Positions 34,799-44,361 of a stretch of 64,000 nucleotides of DNA are shown here, in pieces. Every line of letters starts with the position of its first letter. Position 1 is the first letter of the stretch. The position numbers and the translations under genes were made by a program. This DNA is from Nitrospiraceae bacterium (lineage in GTDB: Bacteria; Nitrospirota; Nitrospiria; Nitrospirales; Nitrospiraceae). The notes beneath the pieces were generated by a model. The model was not told the DNA's origin and did no database searches. It was given only the letters and a program-made list of their open reading frames with translations. The stretch spans positions 53,279 to 117,278 of the forward strand of contig DASPUC010000057.1 of NCBI GenBank assembly GCA_035623075.1. Reading direction: 5' to 3'.

Positions 34799-35698
34799 TC
34801 AGTCTTCCGTGCTGGTTGATGGCTGCGTCTGTGTCGACAGTCCCGGCTGATTGGCGCGACCGCTTTTGGCTTCTTCCCAGAGGCGGTCCATGTCAGCGAA
34901 GGACAACTCGTTGATGGTCCGCCCGGCGGCCTTCGCCTGACTTTCGATGTAATGGAATCGGTCCGAGAAGCGGTTTGTCGCCAGGCGAAGCGTATCCTCC
35001 GGATTCACCTTGAGAAACCGAGCCAGATTGACGAGCGAGAAAAGCACATCGCCGAATTCAGCCGTAATCTGATCCTGCCGAGATGATGTCGTGGAGGTGT
35101 CATTCGCACCTGGCTCGAACGCAGGCGCTCGCACCGCCATACGGAGTTCGCGAATTTCCTCTTCGATCTTGCTCAAGACTTGGTCGAATCCGGCCGCATC
35201 GTGGGTCCAGTCGAATCCGACACGCGCCGCCCGTGCTTGGACTTGAAAGGCTCGGAGCAGGGCCGGCAACGTCTTCGGGATATCGTCGAGGATGGAGGCT
35301 GACCGCCCAGACGCTTGACGCTCGGCCCGTTTGATATCTTCCCAGCGATGCACGACCTGTTCTGCAGTGGTTGGCTGTTGGTCGGGAGAGCCGTTTCCGA
35401 AGACATGGGGATGGCGACGAATCAGCTTGTCCGAGAGTTGTTCGATGACATCGTCGATCGTGAAGCGCTTCGCTTCGGCGGCGATTTGACTGTGGAAGAT
35501 TACTTGGAGCAGCACATCGCCCAATTCTTCCACGAGTTTCGCCCGGTCTTGGTGGTCGATCGTGTCCAGGACCTCATAGGCTTCTTCGAGCAGGTAGGGT
35601 TTGAGTGACTCATGGGTCTGCTTCCGATCCCAGGGACACCCATTGGGAGCCCGTAATGTGGCCATCAAGCGAACAAGTTTGCTGAACGATTCTGACAT
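34799..35698 (-). CDS. mazG: Nucleoside triphosphate pyrophosphohydrolase MazG
   Basis: House-cleaning all-alpha NTP pyrophosphatase, about 299 residues from the ATG at 35698. Two MazG repeats are visible: the first with NGCPWDRKQTHESL, LLEEAYEVLD and ELGDVLLQVIFHS, the second with EEEIRELR and EFGDVLFSLVNLARFL, carrying the Mg-binding Glu/Asp. I chose MSESFSKLVRLM since E. coli MazG begins the same distance before CPWD; the ORF could start 16 residues earlier. A disordered Ser/Thr/Gln tail ends the protein. Confidence 0.9.
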   Translation of the reverse strand: MSESFSKLVRLMATLRAPNGCPWDRKQTHESLKPYLLEEAYEVLDTIDHQDRAKLVEELGDVLLQVIFHSQIAAEAKRFTIDDVIEQLSDKLIRRHPHVFGNGSPDQQPTTAEQVVHRWEDIKRAERQASGRSASILDDIPKTLPALLRAFQVQARAARVGFDWTHDAAGFDQVLSKIEEEIRELRMAVRAPAFEPGANDTSTTSSRQDQITAEFGDVLFSLVNLARFLKVNPEDTLRLATNRFSDRFHYIESQAKAAGRTINELSFADMDRLWEEAKSGRANQPGLSTQTQPSTSTED

Positions 35699-35848
35699 CG
35701 TCGTCGCAATGTGAAGCTTGGCTCGGATATCAACCGAGGTGCCCATTATACCCCGTTCCAGATCGGCTTCAACGGCGCTCGCTGGCTTGCGCCCCCCTAG
35801 GCCCTATGGTAGGGTACCTCGCCTGCGTTTTGTGCGGAGAATCGACTC

Positions 35849-36253
35849 GTGGCAACTGAAAAAGACGAAGGATTTGTCATTCGGGATCGACGGGGAGCCA
35901 GTGGGACTGGTCGTCCCTCGGCCGCCTCGTCCGGAGTGTCACCTGCCCAGGATCATGGCTCATCCTCATCAACTTCTCCATCGAGTTCTTCAGAGAGTTC
36001 CGGTGTTCCGGTCACCTTTTCGTCCTTTGTGATTTCCCTCGGCAGCTCGTCGTTGATGTTAATGGGAGAACAATTAGATCCGCAGCAATCTCCCCTGCCA
36101 GTCAATTTGCCGCAAGCGAAAGAAATCATCGACTTGCTCTCCGTCTTGGAAGAGAAGACAAAGGGCAATCTGACATCGGAAGAACAAGCAGTACTGCGTG
36201 ACATGCTCTACGCACTTCGGATGAAGTACGTCAGTTTGACCTCAAAGTCGTAA
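35849..36253 (+). CDS. DUF1844 domain protein
   Basis: A 134-residue protein. Residues 1-50 are Ser/Gly-rich and disordered. Residues about 54-128 are a DUF1844 domain: VTFSSFVISLGSSSLMLMG, VNLPQAKEIIDLLSVLEEKTKGNLT and a C-terminal MLYALRMKYV. The function of DUF1844 is unknown to me. It starts with GTG at 35849, with GGAGA 8 bases upstream, and is divergent from mazG. Confidence 0.8.
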   Translation: MATEKDEGFVIRDRRGASGTGRPSAASSGVSPAQDHGSSSSTSPSSSSESSGVPVTFSSFVISLGSSSLMLMGEQLDPQQSPLPVNLPQAKEIIDLLSVLEEKTKGNLTSEEQAVLRDMLYALRMKYVSLTSKS

Positions 36254-36314
36254 GCGGATTCATTCTGACGCGGTGTCGACTACCCTCTAGTTCAATCTCG
36301 TTCCGCAAGATATT

Positions 36315-36343
36315 TTGAGACGCTCTCGTAATTCCGATATAGT
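36315..36343 (+). promoter_or_regulatory. Candidate sigma-70-type promoter of ntrY-ntrX
   Basis: TTGAGA (36315-36320), a 17-base spacer, then TATAGT (36338-36343), about 53 bases before the ntrY-like ATG. Both boxes are close to consensus and the spacing is ideal. Confidence 0.5.
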
Positions 36344-36395
36344 GAATAGCTGAAGGAGAGCTCAACCATCCTGCACGGAGAGATGGAATCCCGGC

Positions 36396-38693
36396 ATGAT
36401 TGAAAATAAACCCTCAGTTATTCCACGTGAGCGCAACGTCACGGCAGGCAACTCGACCCGGACTGTCTCTTCTGAACTAGACCGGCGCTGGCTGCACTTG
36501 CGGCCGGTCTGGATCGTGTTGATTCTGCTGGTGCCTTGCCTTGCGCTGACTTTCTACTATTCCCAGACGGTAGTTCCCGGCGGAGAGGACACGGGGGATT
36601 CCTTCCTGCCTACTGCCAGTTATGCGTTTGTTCTTCTCTTGATCAACCTCGACCTGATTGGATTCGTCGTTCTCCTTTTACTTCTGTCACGGAACCTGGT
36701 GAAGGCGTACTTCGAGCGACGACATCGGCTCTTGGGTTCGGGATTCCGAAACAAGCTCGTCACGGCATTTATTGGATTCTCTCTGATCCCCACGGTTCTC
36801 CTCGCCGTGGTCGCCAGTGGGCTGGTGAACAAGGCGGTCGACGTCTGGTTCAGCGACCAAATCGACCGGGTCATGCGCGATTCCTACGAGGTGGCCCGTA
36901 TGCAACATGCCGGCCACATCACGTTGGCCGTCAACAGTGCCAGAGCTATCGGTCACGAAATCTTCCGTGAAGACATGTTGATTCCAGAGCAACGGGATTT
37001 ACTCGTGGCAGCCATGGCCCGCAAGCGCATGGAATTCGGCGTTGCCGGCATCGAGGTCTATTCCTCGAAGCTGGAGACCCTCACGAAGGCGGTGGATCCC
37101 GACGTTCCCTCCATCGTGTTGGACCTTCCGGTCGGGCAGTTGGTGTTGCAAGCCATCAATGGCAAACAAGAGGTAAACACGGTTCAAGAGGCGCAAACCG
37201 GCCGTCTGGTTCGGGCGGCCATGCCGATTGCCGCCAGCGGGCGAGGCGGAGAGATCGGGGGCGTCGTGGTCGTCAATTCCTACGTCCCTGAGTCGCTTCT
37301 GGCGAAGATGGAGGGCATCGGCCGCCAATACGACGAGTATAAGCAACTGAAAGCTATGAAGAATCCGATCAAGGCGGGTGCCTATCTCTTTGTGGCCGTC
37401 ATCACCGTGCTCATTCTGTTCGGAGCCACATGGTTTGGGTTTTATGTGGCGCGTAGCATCACGGTACCGATTCAGCGATTGGCCGAGGCGACCGAGACGA
37501 TCGCCCAAGGGGACCTGTCCGTGCGGATCGACGCGAAAGCCACGGATGAAATCGGTACGTTGATCCAGTCGTTCAACCGGATGACCGAGGACCTGCAGGG
37601 GAGCAAGTCGAAGATCGAAGAGGCGAACGTTTCATTACGTCAGAGCAACATCGAACTCGACCGCCGCCGAGCTTATATCGAAACGGTCGTGGACACGATC
37701 GCTGCCGGGTTACTGTCCATCGACAAGAACGGAGTGATCACGACCTTTAATCCCTCGGGCGAGCGCATCCTCGGACTCTGGGCAGATCGATTCCACGGGC
37801 GGCCCGCCAACGAAGTCTTCAAGGAATTCGGGCTGGATCTGTTTCAAACGGTTTATGATCGAATGTTGGCTGATCAACGGGATAACTTAACGTTGGAGGG
37901 GCCGGTCGAGGTGGAAGGGAAATTGCTCACCATCGGTCTCCATGGCTCACGCATGAAGGATGACGCCAATCGGGATCTCGGTATTGTGCTCGTTTTTGAA
38001 GATTTGACCGAATTGATCAAGGCGCAGAAGGTGGCAGCTTGGCAGGAGGTGGCACGGCGGGTGGCGCATGAGATCAAGAATCCGCTAACCCCAATCCAAC
38101 TTTCCGCACAACGATTGCGGAAGAAGTTTTTTGAAAAGTCGCCGGATTTTGACAAGGTGTTCGACGAGTCAACGAACGTCATCGTGAATGAGGTTACGAG
38201 CCTGAAGCACATGGTGGATGAGTTCTCGAAGTTTGCCCGTCTCCCCGCGCCCCAGATGGCCCATCAATCTCTCCACGATGTGATCAACGAGGTCGTCGCT
38301 CTCTATCGTAGCGCGCATAGGGATATCGACTTGATCGTGGAGCTAGATGAGGATCTCCCGTCGTTGAATTTTGACCGGGAACAGCTGAAGCGGGTGTTGG
38401 TAAATCTGTTGGACAATGCGATCCAAGCGATGAATCACAAGGGTCGTGTCTGGCTGACGACCAAATACGATACGAAACGTCGACGTGCCGTGGTCAGCGT
38501 GGCCGATGAAGGGCCGGGCATCGCTCCGGAAGACCAGGACAAACTTTTCGTGCCATACTTCACGCGGAAGAAAAGCGGCACAGGACTCGGACTGGCGATT
38601 GTGCGCCGAATCATCACGGATCATGAAGGACAAATCCAAGCCGGTCACAATCAGCCGCACGGTGCGGTGTTCACGTTTGAATTGCCGGTGTAA
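36396..38693 (+). CDS. NtrY-like membrane sensor histidine kinase
   Basis: A 765-residue protein. Helices near 35-50, 75-100 and 115-135 are followed by a periplasmic-type sensor region (YEVARMQHAGHITLAVNSAR...) and another helix near 330-350 (AYLFVAVITVLILFGATWFG). HAMP comes next (ARSITVPIQRLAEATETIA), then a PAS domain (about 425-530, AAGLLSIDKNGVITTFNP), HisKA with HEIKNPLTPIQLSAQRLRKK and HATPase with NLLDNAIQAM, DEGPGI and GTGLGLAIV. This is the NtrY layout. The NtrX-type regulator follows after 32 bases. Signal: perhaps nitrogen or redox state. Confidence 0.88.
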   Translation: MIENKPSVIPRERNVTAGNSTRTVSSELDRRWLHLRPVWIVLILLVPCLALTFYYSQTVVPGGEDTGDSFLPTASYAFVLLLINLDLIGFVVLLLLLSRNLVKAYFERRHRLLGSGFRNKLVTAFIGFSLIPTVLLAVVASGLVNKAVDVWFSDQIDRVMRDSYEVARMQHAGHITLAVNSARAIGHEIFREDMLIPEQRDLLVAAMARKRMEFGVAGIEVYSSKLETLTKAVDPDVPSIVLDLPVGQLVLQAINGKQEVNTVQEAQTGRLVRAAMPIAASGRGGEIGGVVVVNSYVPESLLAKMEGIGRQYDEYKQLKAMKNPIKAGAYLFVAVITVLILFGATWFGFYVARSITVPIQRLAEATETIAQGDLSVRIDAKATDEIGTLIQSFNRMTEDLQGSKSKIEEANVSLRQSNIELDRRRAYIETVVDTIAAGLLSIDKNGVITTFNPSGERILGLWADRFHGRPANEVFKEFGLDLFQTVYDRMLADQRDNLTLEGPVEVEGKLLTIGLHGSRMKDDANRDLGIVLVFEDLTELIKAQKVAAWQEVARRVAHEIKNPLTPIQLSAQRLRKKFFEKSPDFDKVFDESTNVIVNEVTSLKHMVDEFSKFARLPAPQMAHQSLHDVINEVVALYRSAHRDIDLIVELDEDLPSLNFDREQLKRVLVNLLDNAIQAMNHKGRVWLTTKYDTKRRRAVVSVADEGPGIAPEDQDKLFVPYFTRKKSGTGLGLAIVRRIITDHEGQIQAGHNQPHGAVFTFELPV

Positions 38694-38725
38694 TTGAAGG
38701 CGAGGAGAAAGGATCAGGAACGCGT

Positions 38726-40120
38726 ATGTCGGCATCGATTCTCGTAGTGGATGATGAGGAGTCGATTCTTTTCTCATTGAGCAACATCTTGGAGGACGAG
38801 GGATACCACGTCGCCGTAGGGAAGAGCGGAGCGGACGCCTTGCGGGCCTACACCACGGACCCTCCCGACCTAATGCTTCTCGATATCTGGATGCCAGAAA
38901 TGGACGGCTTGGAAACGTTGCGCCGTGTCCGCGAACTGGTTCCGACCGCGCAGGTCATGATGATGTCCGGTCATGGATCGATCGAGACGGCGGTGAAGGC
39001 TATCAAGCTCGGTGCCTACGACTACATTGAGAAGCCTCTGTCTCTGGAGAACGTAACGCTTCGGGTAAAGCATGCGTTGGATCAGTATCGCCTGGAGCAG
39101 GAAAACCAGTCGTTGCGGACGAGGGTGCAGAGGAAATTCGAATTGGTCGGTCAGTCGCCGGCGATGCAACAGCTGAGACAGTTGATCGAAACCGCCGGGC
39201 CGACCAACAGCCGCGTCTTGATCGGAGGAGAGAACGGTACGGGCAAGGAACTCGTCGCACGGGCGATCCATGAACACAGTGCACGAGCAGAAAAGCCGTT
39301 CGTGGCGGTCAATTGTGCGGCCATCCCGGAGACGCTGATCGAAAGTGAACTATTCGGCCACGAAAAAGGGTCCTTCAGCGGCGCCACATCCATGAAACGA
39401 GGGCAGTTCGAACAAGCCGACGGCGGGACCCTGTTCTTGGATGAAATCGGCGATATGAGCTTGAACACGCAGGCCAAAGTCCTGCGAGCGCTGCAGGAAC
39501 AGCAGTTTACTCGGGTGGGCGGAACCAAGCTGATGAAGGTGGATGTACGGGTTCTGGCGGCGTCCAACAAGGACCTGATGAAAGAAATCGAGAAGGGGAC
39601 GTTTCGCGACGATCTGTTCTATCGACTGAACGTCGTGCCGATCGTCGTACCCCCGCTTCGTGAACGTCGAGAGGATATTCCTCTCCTCGTCCGTCATTTC
39701 ATGAAAGTGCACTCGGAGGAACAGGGGTTGCGCTCTAGAGACGTCTCACCCGAAGCGATGGCGCTGTTCCAGCAATACGATTGGCCCGGAAATATCCGAG
39801 AACTCGGAAACCTCGTCGAGCGTCTGATGATCATGGTACCGGGTAATGTCATCGATGCAACGCAGGCGAGTCTCGCGCTACAGGTTCGTCCTGCCGCCAC
39901 GCCATCTCAGCAGCCCGTGGCGACAACCAGCCCGATCCTGTCACACGCGTACGATTCTCTTCGCGACGCGCGCAACGCCTTTGAGAAGGAATATATCGGC
40001 CGCAAGCTGCGCGAACACCACTGGAATATTTCACGCACCGCCGAAGACTTGAAGATCGAGCGGAGCCACCTCCATCGGAAGATTAAGTTGCTGGATGTGG
40101 AGATGCGTCCGGAAGTCTGA
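38726..40120 (+). CDS. NtrX-like sigma-54-dependent response regulator
   Basis: A 464-residue regulator. REC (1-120; phospho-Asp in LMLLDIWMPEMDG), AAA+ (about 140-380; Walker A GENGTGKELVARAIH, Walker B GGTLFLDEIGDM, arginine-finger region FYRLNVVPIVVPPLRER) and a Fis-type helix-turn-helix (ISRTAEDLKIERSHLHRKI). The sigma-54 contact loop reads GSFSGA instead of GAFTGA. With the kinase upstream it forms a two-component pair controlling sigma-54 promoters. The targets are not visible here. Confidence 0.9.
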   Translation: MSASILVVDDEESILFSLSNILEDEGYHVAVGKSGADALRAYTTDPPDLMLLDIWMPEMDGLETLRRVRELVPTAQVMMMSGHGSIETAVKAIKLGAYDYIEKPLSLENVTLRVKHALDQYRLEQENQSLRTRVQRKFELVGQSPAMQQLRQLIETAGPTNSRVLIGGENGTGKELVARAIHEHSARAEKPFVAVNCAAIPETLIESELFGHEKGSFSGATSMKRGQFEQADGGTLFLDEIGDMSLNTQAKVLRALQEQQFTRVGGTKLMKVDVRVLAASNKDLMKEIEKGTFRDDLFYRLNVVPIVVPPLRERREDIPLLVRHFMKVHSEEQGLRSRDVSPEAMALFQQYDWPGNIRELGNLVERLMIMVPGNVIDATQASLALQVRPAATPSQQPVATTSPILSHAYDSLRDARNAFEKEYIGRKLREHHWNISRTAEDLKIERSHLHRKIKLLDVEMRPEV

Positions 40121-40249
40121 GCTGCTTTCGCTTGAACGCCAGAGCCGTAAGGTTCGAGAACGAACGGATGTAGTTCGGCGGTTTTTGATTTGCCCTTCGT
40201 AAAAGAGATTTGACATTAAGCTCTTTAAAGTTTGTACCCGCAACATCTG

Positions 40250-40279
40250 TTGACCATGGTCATAGCCCCCCACTAAGAT
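40250..40279 (+). promoter_or_regulatory. purM promoter with -10 box close to the start codon
   Basis: TTGACC (40250-40255), an 18-base spacer containing AGCCCCCC, then TAAGAT (40274-40279). The ATG is at 40290, 10 bases after the -10 box, with ACGCGACTCT between and no ribosome site. A leaderless mRNA is predicted. A better -35, TTGACA, lies at about 40210 without a good -10. Confidence 0.55.
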
Positions 40280-40289
40280 ACGCGACTCT

Positions 40290-41327
40290 ATGACCACCTA
40301 CCGTGATGCGGGAGTCGATATTGACGCAGGCGATGAATTCGTCGACCGTATCAAACCGCTGGTCCGTTCGACGTTTCGCCCCGAAGTCCTGACAGAGCTC
40401 GGTGGATTCGGCGGGCTCTTTCGACTCCAAGCCAAAAAATACGAGGATCCCGTCTTGGTCTCTGGAACAGACGGCGTCGGCACGAAATTGAAGGTCGCGT
40501 TCGCGATGGATTGCCATGAGACGGTCGGGATCGACCTCGTGGCGATGTGTGTCAATGACATCGCGGTCAGCGGAGCCGAGCCGCTGTTCTTTCTCGATTA
40601 TTTTGCGACCGGCAAGTTGACAGCTCCCAAAGCCGAAGCAGTCTTGAAGGGAATTGCCGAAGGTTGTCGTCAGGCCGGGTGCGCCTTGATCGGTGGAGAA
40701 ACGGCCGAGATGCCGTCGATGTATGCGGACGGGGAGTATGATCTGGCAGGGTTCGCGGTGGGAGTCGTCGACCGGTCCAAGATCATTGATGGCCGTACGA
40801 TCGCTCCCGGTGACGTCTTGATCGGGCTCGCCTCGACCGGTCTCCATAGCAATGGCTATTCGCTGGCGCGCCGCGTTCTATTCGAGCAGGCAAACCTCAC
40901 GGTGACCAGTCGGGTGCCTGAGCTGGATCGACCGCTCGGAGACGTTTTGCTGACTCCCACCCGCATCTATGCCAAGCAAATCCTGACCTTGATTCAAGAA
41001 CACTCCATCAAAGGCATTGCCCATATTACCGGTGGCGGGATTACGGAGAATCTCCCGCGAGTGTTGCCGCCCGGCGTGCGCGCTCAAGTCCGGCGCAGCG
41101 CGTGGGACGCGCCGCCCATTTTCGGCGTGATCGCCGAATTGGGCGCTGTCGCACGAGATGAGATGTATCGTGTATTTAATATGGGGATTGGGTTGATCCT
41201 GGTGGTGCCGCCCGATGCAGCCGATGCCGTCATGCATCACGCCACTGCGTCGGGAGACAAGGGATTTCGCATCGGAAGTATCGTGTCGGCGAACGATGGA
41301 GGACCGCTGGTGGAGTATGTCGAGTAA
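40290..41327 (+). CDS. purM: Phosphoribosylformylglycinamidine cyclo-ligase (AIR synthetase)
   Basis: Step 5 of purine synthesis: FGAM plus ATP to AIR. The 345-residue length is normal. Motifs are [15 protein letters not shown] (about 70), [33 protein letters not shown] and [15 protein letters not shown]. It overlaps purN by 11 bases. No ribosome site precedes the ATG (see promoter). Confidence 0.95.
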   Translation: MTTYRDAGVDIDAGDEFVDRIKPLVRSTFRPEVLTELGGFGGLFRLQAKKYEDPVLVSGTDGVGTKLKVAFAMDCHETVGIDLVAMCVNDIAVSGAEPLFFLDYFATGKLTAPKAEAVLKGIAEGCRQAGCALIGGETAEMPSMYADGEYDLAGFAVGVVDRSKIIDGRTIAPGDVLIGLASTGLHSNGYSLARRVLFEQANLTVTSRVPELDRPLGDVLLTPTRIYAKQILTLIQEHSIKGIAHITGGGITENLPRVLPPGVRAQVRRSAWDAPPIFGVIAELGAVARDEMYRVFNMGIGLILVVPPDAADAVMHHATASGDKGFRIGSIVSANDGGPLVEYVE

Positions 41328-41991
41328 ACGAGCAACTCCGCTCCGTGTGGCAGTACTTGCATCGGGTCGCGGATCAAACCTTCAGGCGGTCATTGATGCG
41401 ATCGAAGCCAAACAGGTCAATACACGCATCGTGGCTGTGATCACCAATAAGCAGGATGCTCAGGCGCTGGAACGGGCGAGGAAACATGGCCTTAATGGCC
41501 TCTTCGTGGATCCAAAACCATTTGTCGGACGGCCTGATAGTCGTGAGGCCTACGATCTGAAGCTCCTTGAAATCCTACGCCAGCATGACACCGAACTGGT
41601 GTTGCTGGCCGGATACATGAAAATCGTGACAGCGGTTCTGGTCAAGGCCTATGCGAATCGGATGATGAACATCCATCCGTCACTCCTGCCGTCGTTTCCA
41701 GGGCTCGATGTACAGAAAAAAACGATCGATTGGGGCTGCAAGCTCGCTGGCTGCACGGTGCATTTTGTGACTGAAGGAGTTGATGAGGGACCGATCATTC
41801 TGCAGGCGGCGGTCCCAGTTCTTGATCACGATACGCCGGAGACGCTCGCAACGAGGATTCTCGAGCAAGAGCACAAGATCTATCCGCGGGCGGTCCAGCT
41901 CTTCGCCGAAGGACGTCTTCACGTTGATGGTCGGAGGGTATTGATCGACGACGCGAAGCCAGACGGACAAGCCATTATCAGCCCGGCATGA
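41317..41991 (+). CDS. purN: Phosphoribosylglycinamide formyltransferase
   Basis: Folate-dependent GAR transformylase, step 3 of purine synthesis. About 224 residues from the ATG at 41317 ([21 protein letters not shown]). It has [13 protein letters not shown] for phosphate binding, the catalytic [15 protein letters not shown] (Asn, His), and [11 protein letters not shown] with the conserved Asp. A longer ORF inside purM has no family similarity. GTGGAG abuts the ATG. Translational coupling to purM is likely. Confidence 0.94.
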   Translation: MSSKRATPLRVAVLASGRGSNLQAVIDAIEAKQVNTRIVAVITNKQDAQALERARKHGLNGLFVDPKPFVGRPDSREAYDLKLLEILRQHDTELVLLAGYMKIVTAVLVKAYANRMMNIHPSLLPSFPGLDVQKKTIDWGCKLAGCTVHFVTEGVDEGPIILQAAVPVLDHDTPETLATRILEQEHKIYPRAVQLFAEGRLHVDGRRVLIDDAKPDGQAIISPA

Positions 41992-42005
41992 TGCAGATCT
42001 AAATT

Positions 42006-42269
42006 ATGGCATCCGACCTTGAAATCGTTGAAGAGCAAGTCCGCATGAACCGCCTGCGGGCAACAGTGGATATGGCAGCTTTCTGCCTTCGTGGTGTGTC
42101 CCTGAGCCGTGAAGAAGCGACGGACGTAATCGAGCACACCCGCAGGGAAGTCTTGAAACTCTGCCCGGGGAAGGAGGATGTCTTCGATCTTGTCCTGCGG
42201 CCACGGTTCATACGGATTCTGGATGCGCGCGCGATGACGGAGTGGGGCGTGTTGGATGCCGAAAATTAG
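42006..42269 (+). CDS. Small helical protein, unknown
   Basis: An 87-residue soluble protein, mostly helical (EIVEEQVRMNRLRATVDMA, SREEATDVIEHTRREVLKLCPG). It ends with a stretch FDLVLRPRFIRILDARAM. It lies 14 bases after purN and has no strong ribosome site. No family recognised. Composition and codon use look like a real gene, probably the third of the pur operon. Confidence 0.6.
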   Translation: MASDLEIVEEQVRMNRLRATVDMAAFCLRGVSLSREEATDVIEHTRREVLKLCPGKEDVFDLVLRPRFIRILDARAMTEWGVLDAEN

Positions 42270-42502
42270 CGCACAGGAGTGGAGCCTAAGAGGGCACTTG
42301 TGTATAATGTAGCAGATTTGAGACGGCTCCGAGCGTCAGTCGTTCCTCCCCGTCTCCTGTGCGGACTGAATGCCTGTGGCGATGTTGCCCAGCAAGACCC
42401 GCAGTTAAACTGAATCGGCGCTCGGAGCTTCTTGTCTTGATTTGGCTGTTCCGGTCTTTCCGACCATTGGCCATAAGCCGGGCGCCTATATCTCCACCAG
42501 GT

Positions 42503-42578
42503 GGGGGGCTAGCTCAGTTGGGAGAGCACGACGTTCGCAACGTCGGGGTCGCGGGTTCAACTCCCGTGCCCTCCACCA
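42503..42578 (+). tRNA. tRNA-Ala (anticodon CGC)
   Basis: A 76-base cloverleaf with encoded CCA. The acceptor GGGGGGC pairs with GCCCTCC and includes the G3-U70 pair that marks tRNA-Ala. The anticodon stem CGACG/CGTCG holds the loop TTCGCAA, giving anticodon CGC for GCG codons. The T arm is GCGGGTTCAACTCCCGT. A run of six T follows the CCA. Its 3' end is repeated at 46519-46530. Confidence 0.95.
42567..42578 (+). repeat. Putative attachment-site copy 1 (3' end of tRNA-Ala)
   Basis: TGCCCTCCACCA, the last 12 bases of the tRNA, recurs in direct orientation at 46519-46530. tRNA 3' ends are classic integration sites, and the 3.9 kb between carries accessory genes. Confidence 0.5.
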
Positions 42579-42836
42579 TTTTTTGAGCACTCTAAACCTC
42601 TGCATCCCTCGCGCTTAGCGCGAACGCCTCACCGCTATCATAATCCTCTCTCGGCACGACGACACGCTTGTCGATTTCTCAGCGACTTTGACTTATCCTG
42701 GGACCGATTCATAGACAATAGGGTCTGATCTCTCTCATTCAGGGTCTTCTATATGAATGCCAGCCGGCAGCGTTATCAGACCCGTTGGGTTTCGAGCCTC
42801 CTGGACGCTCAGGTGCGCTTCGAGGAGTGATTGCTA

Positions 42837-43631
42837 ATGGGCTGGCACTCCCTCCTCGCTATAGCGGCTGGCGTACCAATCGGTTTCCAGCTCGGGATGA
42901 CTGGAACTGGGGGAGCCCTTCTTGCGGTCCCGCTGCTGGTGTATGTCGTCGGTGTGTCCGTCCAACAGGCCGCCGCGATGTCGCTCGTGGTTGTTGCCGT
43001 ATCGTCCCTGTTTGGTGCCTGGGAGCACGCTCGGGCTCGCCAAGTGAAAATCAACGTCACGCTGGCTTTCACGTGGACGGGAATGCTCGGGGCGTGGGGA
43101 GGAGCCTATGGGCACCACTTCATCCCGGAAGAAATCCTTCTCATAGCCTTCGGGTTCCTGCTGTTGCTTGCACGGTGGTCGATCATACGGCAAGCCGAGA
43201 TCCTTTCAGGTACGGAGGCACAGAGTACCTGTGCCGAGGATTTTCCAAGGAGATGCTTGCTGAAGGCCTCAGGAATCGGACTGGTCGTGGGTATGCTGAA
43301 TGGATTTTTCGGGGTCGATGGGGGATTCATGATTGTCGCAGCCTTAGTATTGACGTTGGGGTTCCTTCCCCGATTGGCTATTGGGACCTCACTTTCCATC
43401 ATCGCCCCGATTGCGCTCGCAGGAATTCTGGGCCATTTGGAGTTCGGGATTCTCGATCTGCAACTAACGGGGTTGGTGCTCTTGGGCAGTGTAGTCGGTC
43501 TGTTACTCGGGGTTAGGCTTGGCCAGTTCGCATCTCCGAGGATCACGAGCCGAGTGGCGGCATCCATCACCGCCAGTATCGCGCTCGCACTCATCCTGCT
43601 CAATACAGCAAAGCTGGCAGGACTCTATTGA
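42837..43631 (+). CDS. TauE/SafE-family sulfite/organic anion exporter
   Basis: A 264-residue inner-membrane protein with about 8 helices. It has two TauE/SafE repeats with glycine-rich starts: GMTGTGGALLAVPLLVYVVG and GFFGVDGGFMIVAALVL. The family exports sulfite, sulfoacetate or related anions. I chose the ATG at 42837, with GAGGAG 9 bases upstream, over a TTG at 42831. The leader holds a 9-bp inverted repeat (GGGTCTGAT / ATCAGACCC, about 42720-42782). It sits in the putative islet next to arsenic genes. Confidence 0.85.
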   Translation: MGWHSLLAIAAGVPIGFQLGMTGTGGALLAVPLLVYVVGVSVQQAAAMSLVVVAVSSLFGAWEHARARQVKINVTLAFTWTGMLGAWGGAYGHHFIPEEILLIAFGFLLLLARWSIIRQAEILSGTEAQSTCAEDFPRRCLLKASGIGLVVGMLNGFFGVDGGFMIVAALVLTLGFLPRLAIGTSLSIIAPIALAGILGHLEFGILDLQLTGLVLLGSVVGLLLGVRLGQFASPRITSRVAASITASIALALILLNTAKLAGLY

Positions 43632-43813
43632 CCTATCGACCGACGCGATCGTAAGAGACAGCACACCCATTCGGATGGCACAAACAGTTCATTTTGAGCC
43701 GCAGAGGTGGTCAGAGGCATCCTCACGATTTTCAAGGCCTCTGAACATTCATTTATACCGAGGTTTTTGCACCAGACGCTTGGGGCAAGAGAGATCGTTT
43801 CACAATTTGGTCA

Positions 43814-44287
43814 TCAGCCGCAACAACCGGCGGTTTTTTCAGAAGGGACGCAGCAATCAGCCTTTCCCATCGGTTCGGGAGTGCAACACATATTTGGGGT
43901 CTCATCCGGATGACCGGAAAAGAGCTGGGCATCTTCCATTGTCCGGTATGCTTCCCATGGAATGCCGGCAGGATCTTGTATCCAGGATTTGTCGGAACGG
44001 GCGTAACAGCACACGGTTTCACCCTCCTCGACAACGGTCATATCAGCAGCCTTCAAGCGTTCGCGCAATTCGTTCAATTCTCGCTCGTCTTCGACCTGGA
44101 TGCCGAGGTGATCCATGCCAGACTTTTTTGTTCGCGTCGAGATTGCGAAGTTCACGCAGGGATCTTCGAGCAACCATTTCGCGTAATCAGGCTTTCTCTT
44201 CACCGGCTCTGCCCCGAACAGGGCACTATAAAACCGGATGGATTCATCGAGTTGTTCAACTCCAACATGGATGTGAAAGCGTTTCAT
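43814..44287 (-). CDS. arsI: ArsI/CadI-type vicinal-oxygen-chelate protein (organoarsenical lyase-like)
   Basis: A 157-residue VOC-fold protein. MKRFHIHVGVEQLDESIRFY gives the first metal-binding His, and SGMDHLGIQ the second. ETVCCYARSDKSW carries the vicinal Cys pair used by ArsI to bind trivalent organoarsenicals before cleaving the C-As bond. CadI proteins look alike. The tail adds three more Cys pairs (MCCTPE, ADCCVP, AGCCG), possibly for metalloid binding. AGGAGG precedes the ATG at 44287. It is last in the ars operon. Confidence 0.8.
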   Translation of the reverse strand: MKRFHIHVGVEQLDESIRFYSALFGAEPVKRKPDYAKWLLEDPCVNFAISTRTKKSGMDHLGIQVEDERELNELRERLKAADMTVVEEGETVCCYARSDKSWIQDPAGIPWEAYRTMEDAQLFSGHPDETPNMCCTPEPMGKADCCVPSEKTAGCCG

Positions 44288-44361
44288 AAGCTCTCCTCCT
44301 AGGCCTGGCAATCATCTGCAATGGATAATTAGGCAAAAAGGAAATTGGCGTCACTCAAAGT

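Noticed and set aside
42492..42499. CTCCACCA just upstream of tRNA-Ala, considered as another attachment copy
   Set aside because: Only 8 bases match, and the sequence forms a local palindrome with the tRNA 5' end, so chance is likely.
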